Shown here piece after piece: positions 1 through 9,900 of a DNA stretch of 39,826 nt (within the stretch, counting starts at the first letter, position 1; the number at the start of each line of letters is the position of its first letter). Both the position numbers and the translations under genes were made by a program. The stretch is taken from contig NCRB01000022.1 in NCBI GenBank assembly GCA_002894665.1, forward strand, positions 1 to 39,826. The letters run 5' to 3'. The DNA is from Salinivenus iranica (lineage in GTDB: Bacteria; Bacteroidota; Rhodothermia; Rhodothermales; Salinibacteraceae). Below the pieces are notes generated by a model. That model was not told the DNA's origin. It searched no databases and worked only from the letters and a program-made list of their open reading frames with translations.

Positions 1-135
1 AGCGGAGCGACCGAGTGCTCTCCGGGGTGCGCTCGAAGCGACCTGCCTCAGGGATTTTGAGTTCGCTCATACCTGTAAAAACAAAGTTGACGGTGTACTT
101 AGCGGAAGCACAGGGAGGATTCGGCGGGCGGTGGA

Positions 136-168
136 GCCCCCTGCCGGGGGCGCTACGGGGCCTTTTTT
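136..168 (+). terminator. possible intrinsic terminator of a gene upstream of the window
   Basis: A six-base-pair GC stem (GCCCCC, loop TGCC, GGGGGC at 136-151) is followed 11 bases later by a run of six T at 163-168. The gap between stem and T run is longer than usual. It would act on a + strand transcript entering from outside the window. Nothing else recognisable lies in 1-274. Confidence 0.3.
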
Positions 169-274
169 GTAAAGGGACCCGCTCATTGCTTCTTTGCCTA
201 CGCGAGGCCGAGGTCGTCCCTCGCCGTCCGAACCGAAAGGTGGGTCTTTTTTTCTGTTGCCTTCGTCGTCTGTT

Positions 275-3200
275 ATGGATGGCCCGAATGCGCCCCCCGA
301 AGCGAGCCCGGAGTCGCTGCCGAACGAGGCTCCGCTGACGGTCCTCCTGATCGAGGACCATCCGGGGGATGCCCGTCTGTTTTCGGAGTATCTTTCGGAA
401 AGCACGGTGGACGCCACCCTCCGCCACGAGGAGACGCTCCGGGCCGGGCGGGCGGCCCTGCGAGACGAGGCGCCCGACGTGCTGGTGGTGGACCTCGGGC
501 TGCCCGACAGCGAGGGGCCCGCCACGATCGAAGCCGCGGTGGGCGCCGCCCCCACCTGCCCCGTTGTCGTGCTCACCGGACAGGACAGCCTGGACACGGC
601 CCTGAAGGCCCAGCAGGCCGGGGCGGCCGAATACCTTCAGAAGGCGACCCTCTCCCCCGCGCTGCTGGGGCGGACCCTGCGGTGGGCGACGCAGCGAAAT
701 CGGATGCGGGAACAGCTTCGACAGCGCGACGCCTGGATTCGGTCCATCACCGAAAGCGTTTCGACGGGCATCTTTCGCGTGGGCCCGACCGGCCGGATCG
801 AGTACGCCAACGAGGCGCTGGCCGACCTGCTCGGGGCCCCGAGCCCGGAGGCCCTCCGGGGCCAGGACCTGACCACCTTCTACGCCTCGCCGGCCCAGCG
901 CGGCCGCATGCTCGCGGAGGAGGGCTGCAACGCCGTGGAGGTAGAGATCGAACGGGGCGACGGCCCGACGTTTGTCGGGCTGCTGTCCGCCGAGGCGGTC
1001 TACGACGCGGAGGGACAGGCCCTCCACTACGACGGCACGCTCACCGAGATTACCGAGCAGAAGAACAGGGAGCAGCAGCTGCGGGTCCTTTCCGGGGCCA
1101 TCGAGCAGGCCGAGGAGGCCGTCCTCATCACCGAGGCGGACCCGCTGGAGCCCCCGGGCCCTCGCATCCAGTACGTCAACGCGGCCTTCGAAGAGATGAC
1201 GGGCTACCCCGAGGATGAGATTCTCGGGCAGACGCCCCGCCTCCTGCAGGGCGAACAGACGGATCGGGCGGTGCTGGACAGCATCCGATCGGCCCTAACG
1301 GCGGGAGAGGCGTGGACCGGGGAGACGGTCAACTACCGCAAGGACGGCACGCCCTACCGGGTCCAGTGGAACCTCTCGCCCGTGCGGGGGGAGGACGGAT
1401 CCATTGAGCACTGGGTGTCGGTCCAGCGCGACGTGACGGAGCAGCGCCAGCAAGAAGAGCGGCTCCGGCTTCTGGCCCGGGCGCTCGACCAGGTGGGCGA
1501 GAAGGTGTTTATCACCGACCCGGACGGGCACATCCAGTACGTCAACGATGCGTTTGAGGACGTGACGGGGTACGCCGAGGCGGAGGTGCTGGGACACACG
1601 CCCGCCGTGCTTCGCTCCGACGCGCACGAGGACGCCTTTTACGACGAGCTGTGGAGCACCATCCAGTCGGGCGACTCCTTCCGGGCCGAGTTCACCAACG
1701 AGCGCACGGACGGCACCTTGTACGTGGAGGATGAGACCATTTCCCCCATCACGAACGACGAGGGGCACATCACGCACTTTGTCTCCTCCGGCCGGGACAT
1801 TACCGACAAGAAGCGCCGCCAGCAGGACGTCCGTCGCAAGACCCACCTGCTCCGCCTGGCCCAGGACATGACCGACATTGGGGGCTGGTCGGTCGACCTG
1901 CGGGACGGGCGGCCCGACGAGGCGACGTGGACGGACGGGCTGTACGACCTCTTCGGCCTCTCGCGGGACACGGCCCCGCCTGTCGAGGACGTCTTCTCGT
2001 ACTACCACCCGGAGGATCGGGAGCGGCACCGGGCCGCCGTGGACCGGGCCGTGGACACGGGCGAGGGGTGGGACCAGGAGCTTCGCCTGATCGACACGGA
2101 GGGGGCCGTCCGCTGGGTGCGCAACATTGGGCGCCCGGTGGTTGAGGACGGTACGGTCGTCGAGATCCACGGGGCCATTCAGGACATTACGGAATGGCGG
2201 GCGTTTCAGGAAGAGCTCCGGCGGAGCCGCGAACGGCTGCGCATGGCCGTGGAAGCCGGCAACATTGGCACCTGGGACTTGGACCTCGACACCGGCCGGG
2301 TGGTCTTCAACCGGCAGTGGGCGGAGATGCTGGGCTACGACCGGGACGCGCTCGCCTTCCACTTTCGCACCTGGGAGGACCTGGTGCACCCGGAGGACTT
2401 GGAGCGGGCGATGGGGGCTCTACACGAGTACCTCGCAGGAGACTCGGACACCTACGCCCCGGAGATCCGCATGCGGACGAAAGGCGGCGACTGGAAGTGG
2501 GTCCAGTCGATCGGGAAGGTGGTCGATCGGGACGAAGACGGCACCGTAACCCGCGCCGCCGGCGTGCATCTCGACATCGATGAGCGCAAGCGGGCCGAGC
2601 AGGTCCTCCAGGACCGCGAGGCCCGGCTCCGGGGGCTGACCAACAGCATTCCGGGGGTCATCTTCCAGTATGGCCCCCAGCCCGGCGGCGAGTACGCCTT
2701 CGACTTTGTGGGGGAGAAGGCCGAGGACATGCTCGGCCTGGCGCCGGCCCCAGAGACGTTTCTCGAGCGGGGCCTTGCCCACATTCCCGACGACCACCGG
2801 GCGGCGGTCCGTCAGTCCATTTCGGACGCCGTGCAGGCGGAGCAGTCGTGGTCGTGTGAGTTTCCGTTTGTGCGCCCCTCGGGCGAACGCATCTGGCTGT
2901 GGGGCCTGGCGACCCCCGAGAAAAAGGGGGAGGCCCTCGTGTTTAGCGGCGTGCTGCTCGACATTACCGAGCGGAAGAACATGGAGCGGGAGGTCCGCCA
3001 GACGAAGACATTTTACGAGCAGGTCTTCGACCAAATCCCGATCGACCTGGCGGTGTTCGACCCGGAGGCCCGGTTCGAGTACCTCAACGCGGGCAGTGTG
3101 GAGAGCGTGGCCCGCCGCAACGAAATCCTGGGCTGGACCAACGAGGAATACTGCCGGGAGCGGGGCTTCGACCCGGCCGTCGGGCGGCGGCGCGACGACG

Positions 3201-4153
3201 CCATCCGCGAGGTCCTCCGTACGGGCGAGACGATCGCCATTGAGGAGACGCTCGAGACGAGCGACGGCCCGCACCACTACCGCCGGGTCCACGGCCCCAT
3301 CACCAACTCAGACGGTCAGATCACCCACGTCGCCGGGTACGGCATTGAGGTGACCGATCAGAAGCAATACGAGCAGCAGCTCCTGGAGGCAAAAGAGGCC
3401 GCGGAAGAGGCCGCCCGCCTCAAGTCCGCCATGCTCGCCAACATGAGCCACGAGATCCGCACCCCACTCACCTCCATCCTCGGCTTTGCGGAGGCGATCG
3501 GGGAGGAAACGCGGGGCGCCTCGCCGGAGAACCTCGACCTGGAGATGCTGTCGGAGTTCTCGGCCCTCATCGAGAAAAGCGGCCGGCGCCTCATGGACAC
3601 GCTCACGGGCGTGCTCAACCTCTCGAAGCTGGAGGCCGGCGAGATGACCCTGTCCCTGGCCCCGATCGACCTGTCGGGAGAGGCCCACGAGGCCGCCGAT
3701 GAGTTTCGCGCCCAGGCCGCGGAGGCCGGCCTTACGCTCACGACCGACATTGCGGAGGCCACCTGGGCGCAGGCCGACGAGGGCGGCCTACGGATCGTGC
3801 TCCGCAACCTTCTCTCCAACGCGATCAAGTATACCGGCGAGGGCGGACGCGTGACGGTGCGCGTTCGGGACACGACGGACCACGCGGTGCTCGCGGTCGA
3901 GGATACGGGCATCGGGATGAGTCCGCAGAAGGTGTCCGAGTTCTTCGAGGCGTTCCGGCAGGGCTCCGAAGGCACGAGCCGCGCGTACGAGGGCACCGGG
4001 CTGGGGCTGACGATCGTCAACCGGGTGGTCGAGCAAATGAACGGTTCGATCGAGGTGGAGACCGAGGAAGGGGTCGGGACCTGCTTCACGGTGCGCCTTG
4101 TCCGTCCGCCGACCGGCAGCGCCCCCCCGCCCGAGGCCCCGACGGACGCGTAG
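275..4153 (+). CDS. sensor histidine kinase, N-terminal receiver plus seven PAS domains
   Basis: This is a 1292-residue cytoplasmic signalling kinase; no membrane segment is visible. In order it has a receiver domain (about 21-135, acidic cluster IEDHPGD, phospho-acceptor Asp about 73 in DLGLPD, the TG of VVLTGQD), then seven PAS/PAC units (about 152-262, 269-392, 397-512, 525-641, 651-772, 781-904, 910-1032). A HisKA domain follows with SHEIRTPL (His about 1059), then a HATPase with N box LLSNAIKY (about 1182), DTGIGM and GTGLGLTIV. An in-frame TTG at 194 would add 27 low-complexity residues, so the ATG at 275, just before MDGPNAPPE, is preferred. There is no C-terminal receiver. The architecture suggests phospho-input from another kinase at the N-terminus combined with redox or ligand sensing by PAS. 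The ligand and the partner regulator cannot be told from the sequence, and no response regulator is adjacent. Confidence 0.95.
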   Translation: MDGPNAPPEASPESLPNEAPLTVLLIEDHPGDARLFSEYLSESTVDATLRHEETLRAGRAALRDEAPDVLVVDLGLPDSEGPATIEAAVGAAPTCPVVVLTGQDSLDTALKAQQAGAAEYLQKATLSPALLGRTLRWATQRNRMREQLRQRDAWIRSITESVSTGIFRVGPTGRIEYANEALADLLGAPSPEALRGQDLTTFYASPAQRGRMLAEEGCNAVEVEIERGDGPTFVGLLSAEAVYDAEGQALHYDGTLTEITEQKNREQQLRVLSGAIEQAEEAVLITEADPLEPPGPRIQYVNAAFEEMTGYPEDEILGQTPRLLQGEQTDRAVLDSIRSALTAGEAWTGETVNYRKDGTPYRVQWNLSPVRGEDGSIEHWVSVQRDVTEQRQQEERLRLLARALDQVGEKVFITDPDGHIQYVNDAFEDVTGYAEAEVLGHTPAVLRSDAHEDAFYDELWSTIQSGDSFRAEFTNERTDGTLYVEDETISPITNDEGHITHFVSSGRDITDKKRRQQDVRRKTHLLRLAQDMTDIGGWSVDLRDGRPDEATWTDGLYDLFGLSRDTAPPVEDVFSYYHPEDRERHRAAVDRAVDTGEGWDQELRLIDTEGAVRWVRNIGRPVVEDGTVVEIHGAIQDITEWRAFQEELRRSRERLRMAVEAGNIGTWDLDLDTGRVVFNRQWAEMLGYDRDALAFHFRTWEDLVHPEDLERAMGALHEYLAGDSDTYAPEIRMRTKGGDWKWVQSIGKVVDRDEDGTVTRAAGVHLDIDERKRAEQVLQDREARLRGLTNSIPGVIFQYGPQPGGEYAFDFVGEKAEDMLGLAPAPETFLERGLAHIPDDHRAAVRQSISDAVQAEQSWSCEFPFVRPSGERIWLWGLATPEKKGEALVFSGVLLDITERKNMEREVRQTKTFYEQVFDQIPIDLAVFDPEARFEYLNAGSVESVARRNEILGWTNEEYCRERGFDPAVGRRRDDAIREVLRTGETIAIEETLETSDGPHHYRRVHGPITNSDGQITHVAGYGIEVTDQKQYEQQLLEAKEAAEEAARLKSAMLANMSHEIRTPLTSILGFAEAIGEETRGASPENLDLEMLSEFSALIEKSGRRLMDTLTGVLNLSKLEAGEMTLSLAPIDLSGEAHEAADEFRAQAAEAGLTLTTDIAEATWAQADEGGLRIVLRNLLSNAIKYTGEGGRVTVRVRDTTDHAVLAVEDTGIGMSPQKVSEFFEAFRQGSEGTSRAYEGTGLGLTIVNRVVEQMNGSIEVETEEGVGTCFTVRLVRPPTGSAPPPEAPTDA

Positions 4154-4204
4154 CGCCGGGCGCTACGACGTGTGCTCGGAGGACGGTGCCTCCCCCATCT
4201 GATC

Positions 4205-4580
4205 GTGGCCATCTCGAGCGACCAACGGGAGCCGAGAGATCTCTTTGGGCCTGCCGGACGCGGGCGGGGGCGCCGATCCCGTGGAGGTCTCTCCACTTCG
4301 GGCTGCCGCGGGGCCGCCCTCCGGTCGACACGACGCTCGTTCGTGGGAGGGTGCCTCCTTCCTCCGACCGTGGTCATCTCGAGCGACCAACGGGAGCCGA
4401 GAGATCTCCCGGGGCGTGCTGAAAGCGACCGAGACCGCTGTTGCCGTGGAGGTCTCTCCACTCCGGGCCGCTCCCGGCGGCCCGCCGGTCGAGACGACGC
4501 GGGGTCGAAAGGGTTGCCGTTCCCCGCTCGATCTTGCGTCGTGTCGAGCGAAGGAACCAAGTCGGAAGATCTCCCTGGCG
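4205..4580. repeat. 165-bp-period tandem hairpin repeat, about 2.3 copies
   Basis: A block beginning gt(g)gNcatctcgagcgacc starts at 4205 and 4370. A degenerate third copy (gtcgtgtcgagcgaag) aligns from 4538, so the spacing is 165 bp each time. Inside a unit, GTCATCTCGA near the start pairs with TCGAGACGAC near the end with one mismatch. GAGAGATCTCC pairs with GGAGGTCTCTC with one G-U. Each unit can therefore fold as a long interrupted stem-loop. 165 is divisible by three, so the repeats create long open frames on both strands that carry the repeat into protein; these are judged spurious. The same theme recurs as a single copy at 14676-14721. Confidence 0.75.
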
Positions 4581-4768
4581 CTCCGGAAACGGCTTTTCAC
4601 CGCACCCACGTTGACCCGATCTTCCACAGGTGCACCTCATCCGGTGGGACGTGCAAATGACTGCGCCGGCCGCCTCGCCCGTGCAACGCCCCCCTCACGT
4701 CCGGTCGCGTTGTATTATATTGCCCGTTGTCCCGAACAAAGCGGAGCCCCCTTGGCGCTCCACGTTTG

Positions 4769-4815
4769 GTGCCGTTCCAGTAGTGCCGTTCCAGTAGTGC
4801 CGTTCCATGCGTGCC
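4769..4815. repeat. 14-bp tandem repeat
   Basis: GTGCCGTTCCAGTA occurs at 4769-4782 and 4783-4796, then as GTGCCGTTCCATGC at 4797-4810, with a fourth start (GTGCCGT) at 4811. It lies in the non-coding stretch before the outer-membrane protein gene. An AT-rich island (about 4708-4722, TTGTATTATATTG) just upstream is the most promoter-like sequence in this gap, but no clear boxes can be assigned. The rest of 4581-5161 shows nothing recognisable. Confidence 0.7.
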
Positions 4816-5161
4816 GTCGACCCACGCTTGCCCCCGAACGGAGAGCCAGTGGTCGTCGCTGGACGGGCGTCGAACTACGCCTTGCGGGGCGACGATCGGA
4901 CGTGAGCCTCCAGGGACGTGAGTTCCCACTCCGGGAAGGGACGAACATTCGAGGGACCGGCTGGCCCCTTGGCGTCCCGCCCCCACACGGCCCCCGCGGG
5001 GACCACACGACCAGTACACGGGACCAGCACACAGAACCAGCGCCGGAGGACCAACACACGGACCCGAAGGCCTCACCGATACAGGACGTGGGCCCGCCCT
5101 CACCAGGCAGCGCGCCGGCGCCTGACGTTAGGATGTACGGATACGCAGTAGAGAATACCGC

Positions 5162-6451
5162 ATGGATGCGCCGCATGATGTTCGCCGATGGCTCCGCCCC
5201 TTTCTTCCTCTGGCCTACGCCCTCTGTGGCGCCCTTCTTCTCGGCCCCTTGGCCCCGCCCCCGGCCCAGGCGCAAGACTGGAGCCAGGCGCCCCGCGTCT
5301 ACATCGACTGCGACCGGTGCGACTACAACCACATCCGCCGCGAGGTGACGCTCGTCCGCTACGTGCGCGAGCCGCAGCAGGCCGACATCCACGTCTTTGT
5401 TACGGTGGAAGGGACGGGCGGGGGCGGCGAACGGTACGACGTCTCCTTCCTGGGGCGGCGGGACTTTGAGGGGGTCGACTATTCGCTCACCCACACCGTC
5501 GGTCGCGACGTCACGGACGACGAAGTGCGCGAGGAAGTGAACCGCATGCTGGAGGTGGGGCTTACGCCCTACCTCCTGCAAACCCCACTTGGGAAGACCC
5601 TCTCCGTGGACTACCCGGAGCGCGCGCCGGACGAGACGTCCTCAGAGGCAGCAGAAGATCCCTGGAACCACTGGGTGTTTGAGATCTACGGCGGGCGGGT
5701 TCGGATGAGCTACGAGTCCAACCAGAGCGACTTTCGCTCTCGGTGGGGCTTGTACGCCGACCGGGTCACGGACACGTGGAAAACGCGCCTGCGCCCCTAC
5801 TTCAACCTCAGCTTCGTCCGCATCGAGCAGGAAGACGGCGACCCGGTCACCAGCCGCACCCACCGCCACGGGTTCAACAGCTACGCCATTCGGAGCCTGA
5901 ACCAGCACTGGTCGGTGGGGCTCTTCGGGGACTACGTGACCCGGAACGACCGCAACCTCAAGCATCGAGTGCGCCTCAATCCAGGCGTCGAGTACAGCCT
6001 CTTTCCCTACGAGGACGCCACCCGACGCTCGATCACGTTCACGTATCAAGTGGGGGTGTCGCTGGTCGACTACTACGAGGAGACCATCTTCCTTCGCACG
6101 TCCGACCGGCTCGCGAACCACGAACTTCAGGCCTCGGTGAACTTCGAACAGCCGTGGGGGGAGGTGGACGCGGGAATTCTCGGGGCGCACTACTTTCACA
6201 ACGCCTCTCGGTACCGGGCCGAGCTATTTGGAAGTGCCTCCGTCCGGATTGTGGAGGGCCTCTCGCTCAACTTCTCGGGGAGTGTCGAGCGAATTCAGGA
6301 CCAGCTGTCACTTCCTCGCGGGGAGACGTCCGCCGAGGACGTCCTGCTGGATCAGCGCGAACTGGCAACCGACGTGTCGGTCACCGGGTCGATTTCGCTC
6401 TCCTATACCTTCGGCTCCGATTTTGCCGACGTGGTCAACACCCGGTTTTGA
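5162..6451 (+). CDS. predicted outer-membrane beta-barrel protein
   Basis: The gene encodes 429 residues. The N-terminus has a signal peptide (hydrophobic LAYALCGALLLGPLA, cleavage after AQA at about residue 37). Next comes a soluble domain of about 120 residues with a CxxC (DCDRC) near its start. From about residue 160 to the end, alternating short amphipathic strands rich in Tyr, Phe, Trp and Arg are typical of an outer-membrane barrel, and the chain ends in the aromatic residue Phe (VVNTRF), as barrels often do. The ATG at 5162 gives a signal peptide directly, so this start is well supported. I do not recognise a named family. It could be a porin-like or structural barrel with a periplasmic domain. 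It stands alone after 1 kb of non-coding DNA. Confidence 0.85.
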   Translation: MDAPHDVRRWLRPFLPLAYALCGALLLGPLAPPPAQAQDWSQAPRVYIDCDRCDYNHIRREVTLVRYVREPQQADIHVFVTVEGTGGGGERYDVSFLGRRDFEGVDYSLTHTVGRDVTDDEVREEVNRMLEVGLTPYLLQTPLGKTLSVDYPERAPDETSSEAAEDPWNHWVFEIYGGRVRMSYESNQSDFRSRWGLYADRVTDTWKTRLRPYFNLSFVRIEQEDGDPVTSRTHRHGFNSYAIRSLNQHWSVGLFGDYVTRNDRNLKHRVRLNPGVEYSLFPYEDATRRSITFTYQVGVSLVDYYEETIFLRTSDRLANHELQASVNFEQPWGEVDAGILGAHYFHNASRYRAELFGSASVRIVEGLSLNFSGSVERIQDQLSLPRGETSAEDVLLDQRELATDVSVTGSISLSYTFGSDFADVVNTRF

Positions 6452-6539
6452 GCGCGCCCTTTGGCGTGGCGACGTGCACTGGCTCGGGACCGCCCGCCCC
6501 ACAATCGGCCCGACTCGGCGGCCGGCGTGCTGTGCGCTC

Positions 6540-6710
6540 CTACTCCTCTACGACGCTGATTGACTCCACTTCCTCCTTTGGGAAACGCACGCTCTCCCCA
6601 TCGGCCGTGTCGATTTTGTATCCCGTCCGGGTTTTCTGAATGTCATCTTTCGACTCGACCTGATATCTGGTCTTTCGTAGGTCCGTAGTCGTTACTTCCG
6701 CAACGAGCAT
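6540..6710 (-). CDS. small conserved-looking hypothetical protein, 56 aa
   Basis: The ATG at 6710 opens a 56-residue protein starting MLVAEVTTTDLRKTRY and ending VESISVVEE. It is acidic and mixed-charge with an alternating hydrophobic pattern that could form a small beta fold, and it has no signal peptide or membrane segment. The frame stays open upstream to 6923, but that extension is Pro/Arg/Gly-rich and looks non-coding. It is convergent with the barrel gene and lies downstream of the RND pump gene on the same strand, 287 bp beyond the pump stop. The family is not recognised. The amino-acid composition is the only support for coding. Confidence 0.55.
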   Translation of the reverse strand: MLVAEVTTTDLRKTRYQVESKDDIQKTRTGYKIDTADGESVRFPKEEVESISVVEE

Positions 6711-6997
6711 TGCACTGTGCTTCGTGTCTGAAAAGACGACAGATGGGGTCTCCCTCGATCTATAGCATGCCTCCGTCTCCTCCCGGACCGGTTCGGGACG
6801 GCCGGGCGGCGTGCGGATCGAACCGTCCCTGGCGCCCCCACGCGCCCGACGGGCTGGGCCTCCGGCGACGCCGCCCCAAAGCGAAGCGACTGTCGGGGAA
6901 GGAGCCGAAGGCCTGGGACCCAAAAACGTTCGTGTGAACCCCGATTTTCACGCCCGCTTCTCGATTAGCGAACGGGCCCCGGGCCCTCCGCCGGCCC

Positions 6998-9900
6998 TCA
7001 CGACGATGCGTCCGTGGGCCCGTCGTACGCCCCAAGGTGCACGGCGGGCTCGTCGTAGCCGAGGAGCGTGGTCTGCACCCATCCCGTGGCCCGGTCCTGC
7101 AGCATCGACAGGGCCGGCACGATCATCATGAGCACGCCCGTGCCGAAGATGATGCCCACCCCCAGGCTCACAGCCATGGGGATGAGGAACTGGGCCTGCA
7201 CGCTCTGCTCGATGATGATGGGAAACAGCCCCAGAAACGTGGTAAGCGACGTGAGCAGGATGGGCCGGAAGCGCATTTGTCCAGCCCGGACGAGCGCCTC
7301 GGGCCAGCTGCGCCCCTTCGCCCGCTCCTCGTTCGCGAAGTCGAGCATCACGAGCGCATCGTTCACGATGACGCCGCTGAGCCCGACGATGCCGAAGATG
7401 CTGAGCAGCCCCAGGGACACGTCCAGCAGCAGGTGCCCAATGATGGCCCCGATCCACGCGAAGGGAATGGTGCTCATGATGACGAACGGCTGCAGGTAGG
7501 ACCGAAAGGGAATTGCCAGGAGGGCGTAGATGGCGAAGAGCGCCAGGAAGAAGCCGATCGCGAGTGAGCTCTGCGCCTTGCGCTGCTGGCGCTGCTGCCC
7601 GCCAAACTGATAGCTCATGCCGGGAATGGCCCGCTGGATGCTGGGCAGCACGGCGGCGTTCAGGGCCTGCGTCACCTCGTTCCCGGTGGTGACCGACGGG
7701 TCCACGTCCGCCGTCACCGTTACCACCCGGCGCCCGTCCTGGCGGTTGATGCGGGCCGGCGCGTACCCGGTCGTAACGTCGGCGACCGTCTCCAGCGGCA
7801 CGGCCGCCCCCGCCGGGGTGCGAATGCGGTACTCGCCGAGGTCCTCCACCGCGTCGCGCTCGTCGTCGGGAAGGCGGGTGTAGACGCGCACCTCATTTTG
7901 CCCGCGCTGCAGGCGGTACGACTCTACCCCGAAGAAGCCGCCCCGGACCTGCTGGGCCAGATCGTTCAGAGTGATGCCGAGCGGGCGGGCCGACGGCTTC
8001 AGGCTGAGCTCCAGCTCGCGCCGTCCCTGCTCCTGGTCCGACTTGATGTCGAACACCCCGGCGAAGCGCTGCAGCGAATCCTGGACCGCCGCGACGGACC
8101 GGTCGAGCCGCTCCTGCGTGGGGGCCGACACCTCCACCGACACGGGTTCTCCTACTGATACCACGCTCGCCGTAAAGGACAGCGAGCGGACGCCCGGCAC
8201 CGTGCCCGTCATCTCGCGCCACCGGTTCTCGAACTGGGTCGACGTGACCGCCCGCTCCTCCGGGTCGATCATCTCAAAGCTCACCTCCGCAAGGTTGGCG
8301 CTCGTGGCCGTAAAGCCGGCCTGGTTGGGGCCGCTGTTGGCGCGGGGCTGCTGGCCGACGGTCACGTACACGTTCTCCACGAGCGGCTGCCCGGCCTCCT
8401 CTTCCAACTTCTCAATCGCGTCGTAGCCGGTGGCTTGCAGCCGCGAGGTCATGCGGGCCGTCTCCTCGGGCGTGGTGCCGGCCGGCATCTCCACCTGCGC
8501 CGTCACCAGCTTGCCCTGCACGCTCGGGAAGAAGGAGAAGCTGATGTACCCGTTGCCCACGAAGCTAAACGCGACGAGGAGCAGGGCCACAGCCCCGCAA
8601 ATGGTGACGCCGTAGCGCCGCGTGGCAAAGCGGAGAGCCGTCGTGAGCGGCCCCCGAACGAACGTCCACAGCTGCGCCGCCACCCACCGGCGGACCCGGT
8701 TCAGCGTCCGGAAGAAGAGGGACTGGTCGTCCGACGGCGTCTCCTGGTCGGGGCGCACCCCACGAGTACTTCCTCCCTCGGATTCTCGGTCGGGGCGCAC
8801 CCCACGAGTACTTCCTCCCTCGGATTCTCGGTCGGGGCGCTCGGAGAGGTGATACGGGAGAATGAAGAGCACCTCGACCAGCGACAGCAGCAGCACGATG
8901 ATAACGATCGTGGGGATGTCGCCGAGGAATTTCCCAATCGTGCCGCCGACGAACAGGAGCGGGGTAAAGGCGGCCACGGTCGTCAGCACCGCGAAGATGA
9001 CGGGGATGCCCACGCGCTGCGTGCCCCGCACCGCGGCCGCCAGCGGATTGCCCTTTTTCTCCTGCTCGGCGTACACGTTTTCCCCCACCACGATGGCGTC
9101 GTCGACCACGATCCCGATCGACAGAATGAAGCCGAAGAGGGAGAGCAGATTGATCGACACGTCCAAGTACTGCATTACGATGAACGTGCCGCTGAAGGAG
9201 AGAAAGATGCCCACCGAGGTCCAGAACGCGAGACGGGGTGCCAGGAAGAGCGTGAGGGTCAGGACCACGAGGAGGAGCCCCAGGATGCCATTCTCGATCA
9301 GCAGGTTGAGCCGACTCCGCAGGTCCTCGGCGTTGTTTTGCCACACGGTCGCGCTGAGTCCGGCCGGCAGCGAGGGGCGCAGGTCGTCGGCGAGGTACGT
9401 GCTCACGGTTTCCTCTACGGCCAGCACCTGCTCGTCCCCCGTGCGGAAGACGTTGAGGACGGCGGCCGGCTTCCCGTTGAAGCGCGTGATGAGGTCGGCG
9501 TTCTCGTCGAAGGCGTCCTCCACCTCCGCAATCTGCCCCAGGCGCACGTTCGCCCCGTCCTCGCGGGTGAGCACCACGATGTCCTCAAAGTCCGCCTTCG
9601 TATAATTTTGCCCTTCGGTGCGCACCGTAATCTCCTCCCCCTCCGTCTCGATGCTCCCGCCCGGCAGGTCGAGGCTCCCCTCCCGCACGAGCCCCGACAC
9701 CTGGCCCAGCGTCAGCCCATACTTTCGCAAGTCGGTGCGCGAGACCTCCACCGAGATCTCGTAGTCGCGCACGCCGGCGATCTGGATAAACGAGATCTGC
9801 GGGTCCTGCGTGAGGTCGTCTTTCACGCGCTGGGCCAGCTCCTTGAGCGACCGTTCGCTGGCGTCGCCGTAGAGGGCCACCTGGAGGGCCTGCTGCCGGT

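Noticed and set aside
3358-4627. Open frames running through the 165-bp repeats on either strand, giving repeated RSLGSRWSLEM-like peptides
   Set aside because: The repeat period is divisible by three, so repeats alone keep frames open. The sequence folds as RNA/DNA hairpins and the same theme is non-coding at 14676.
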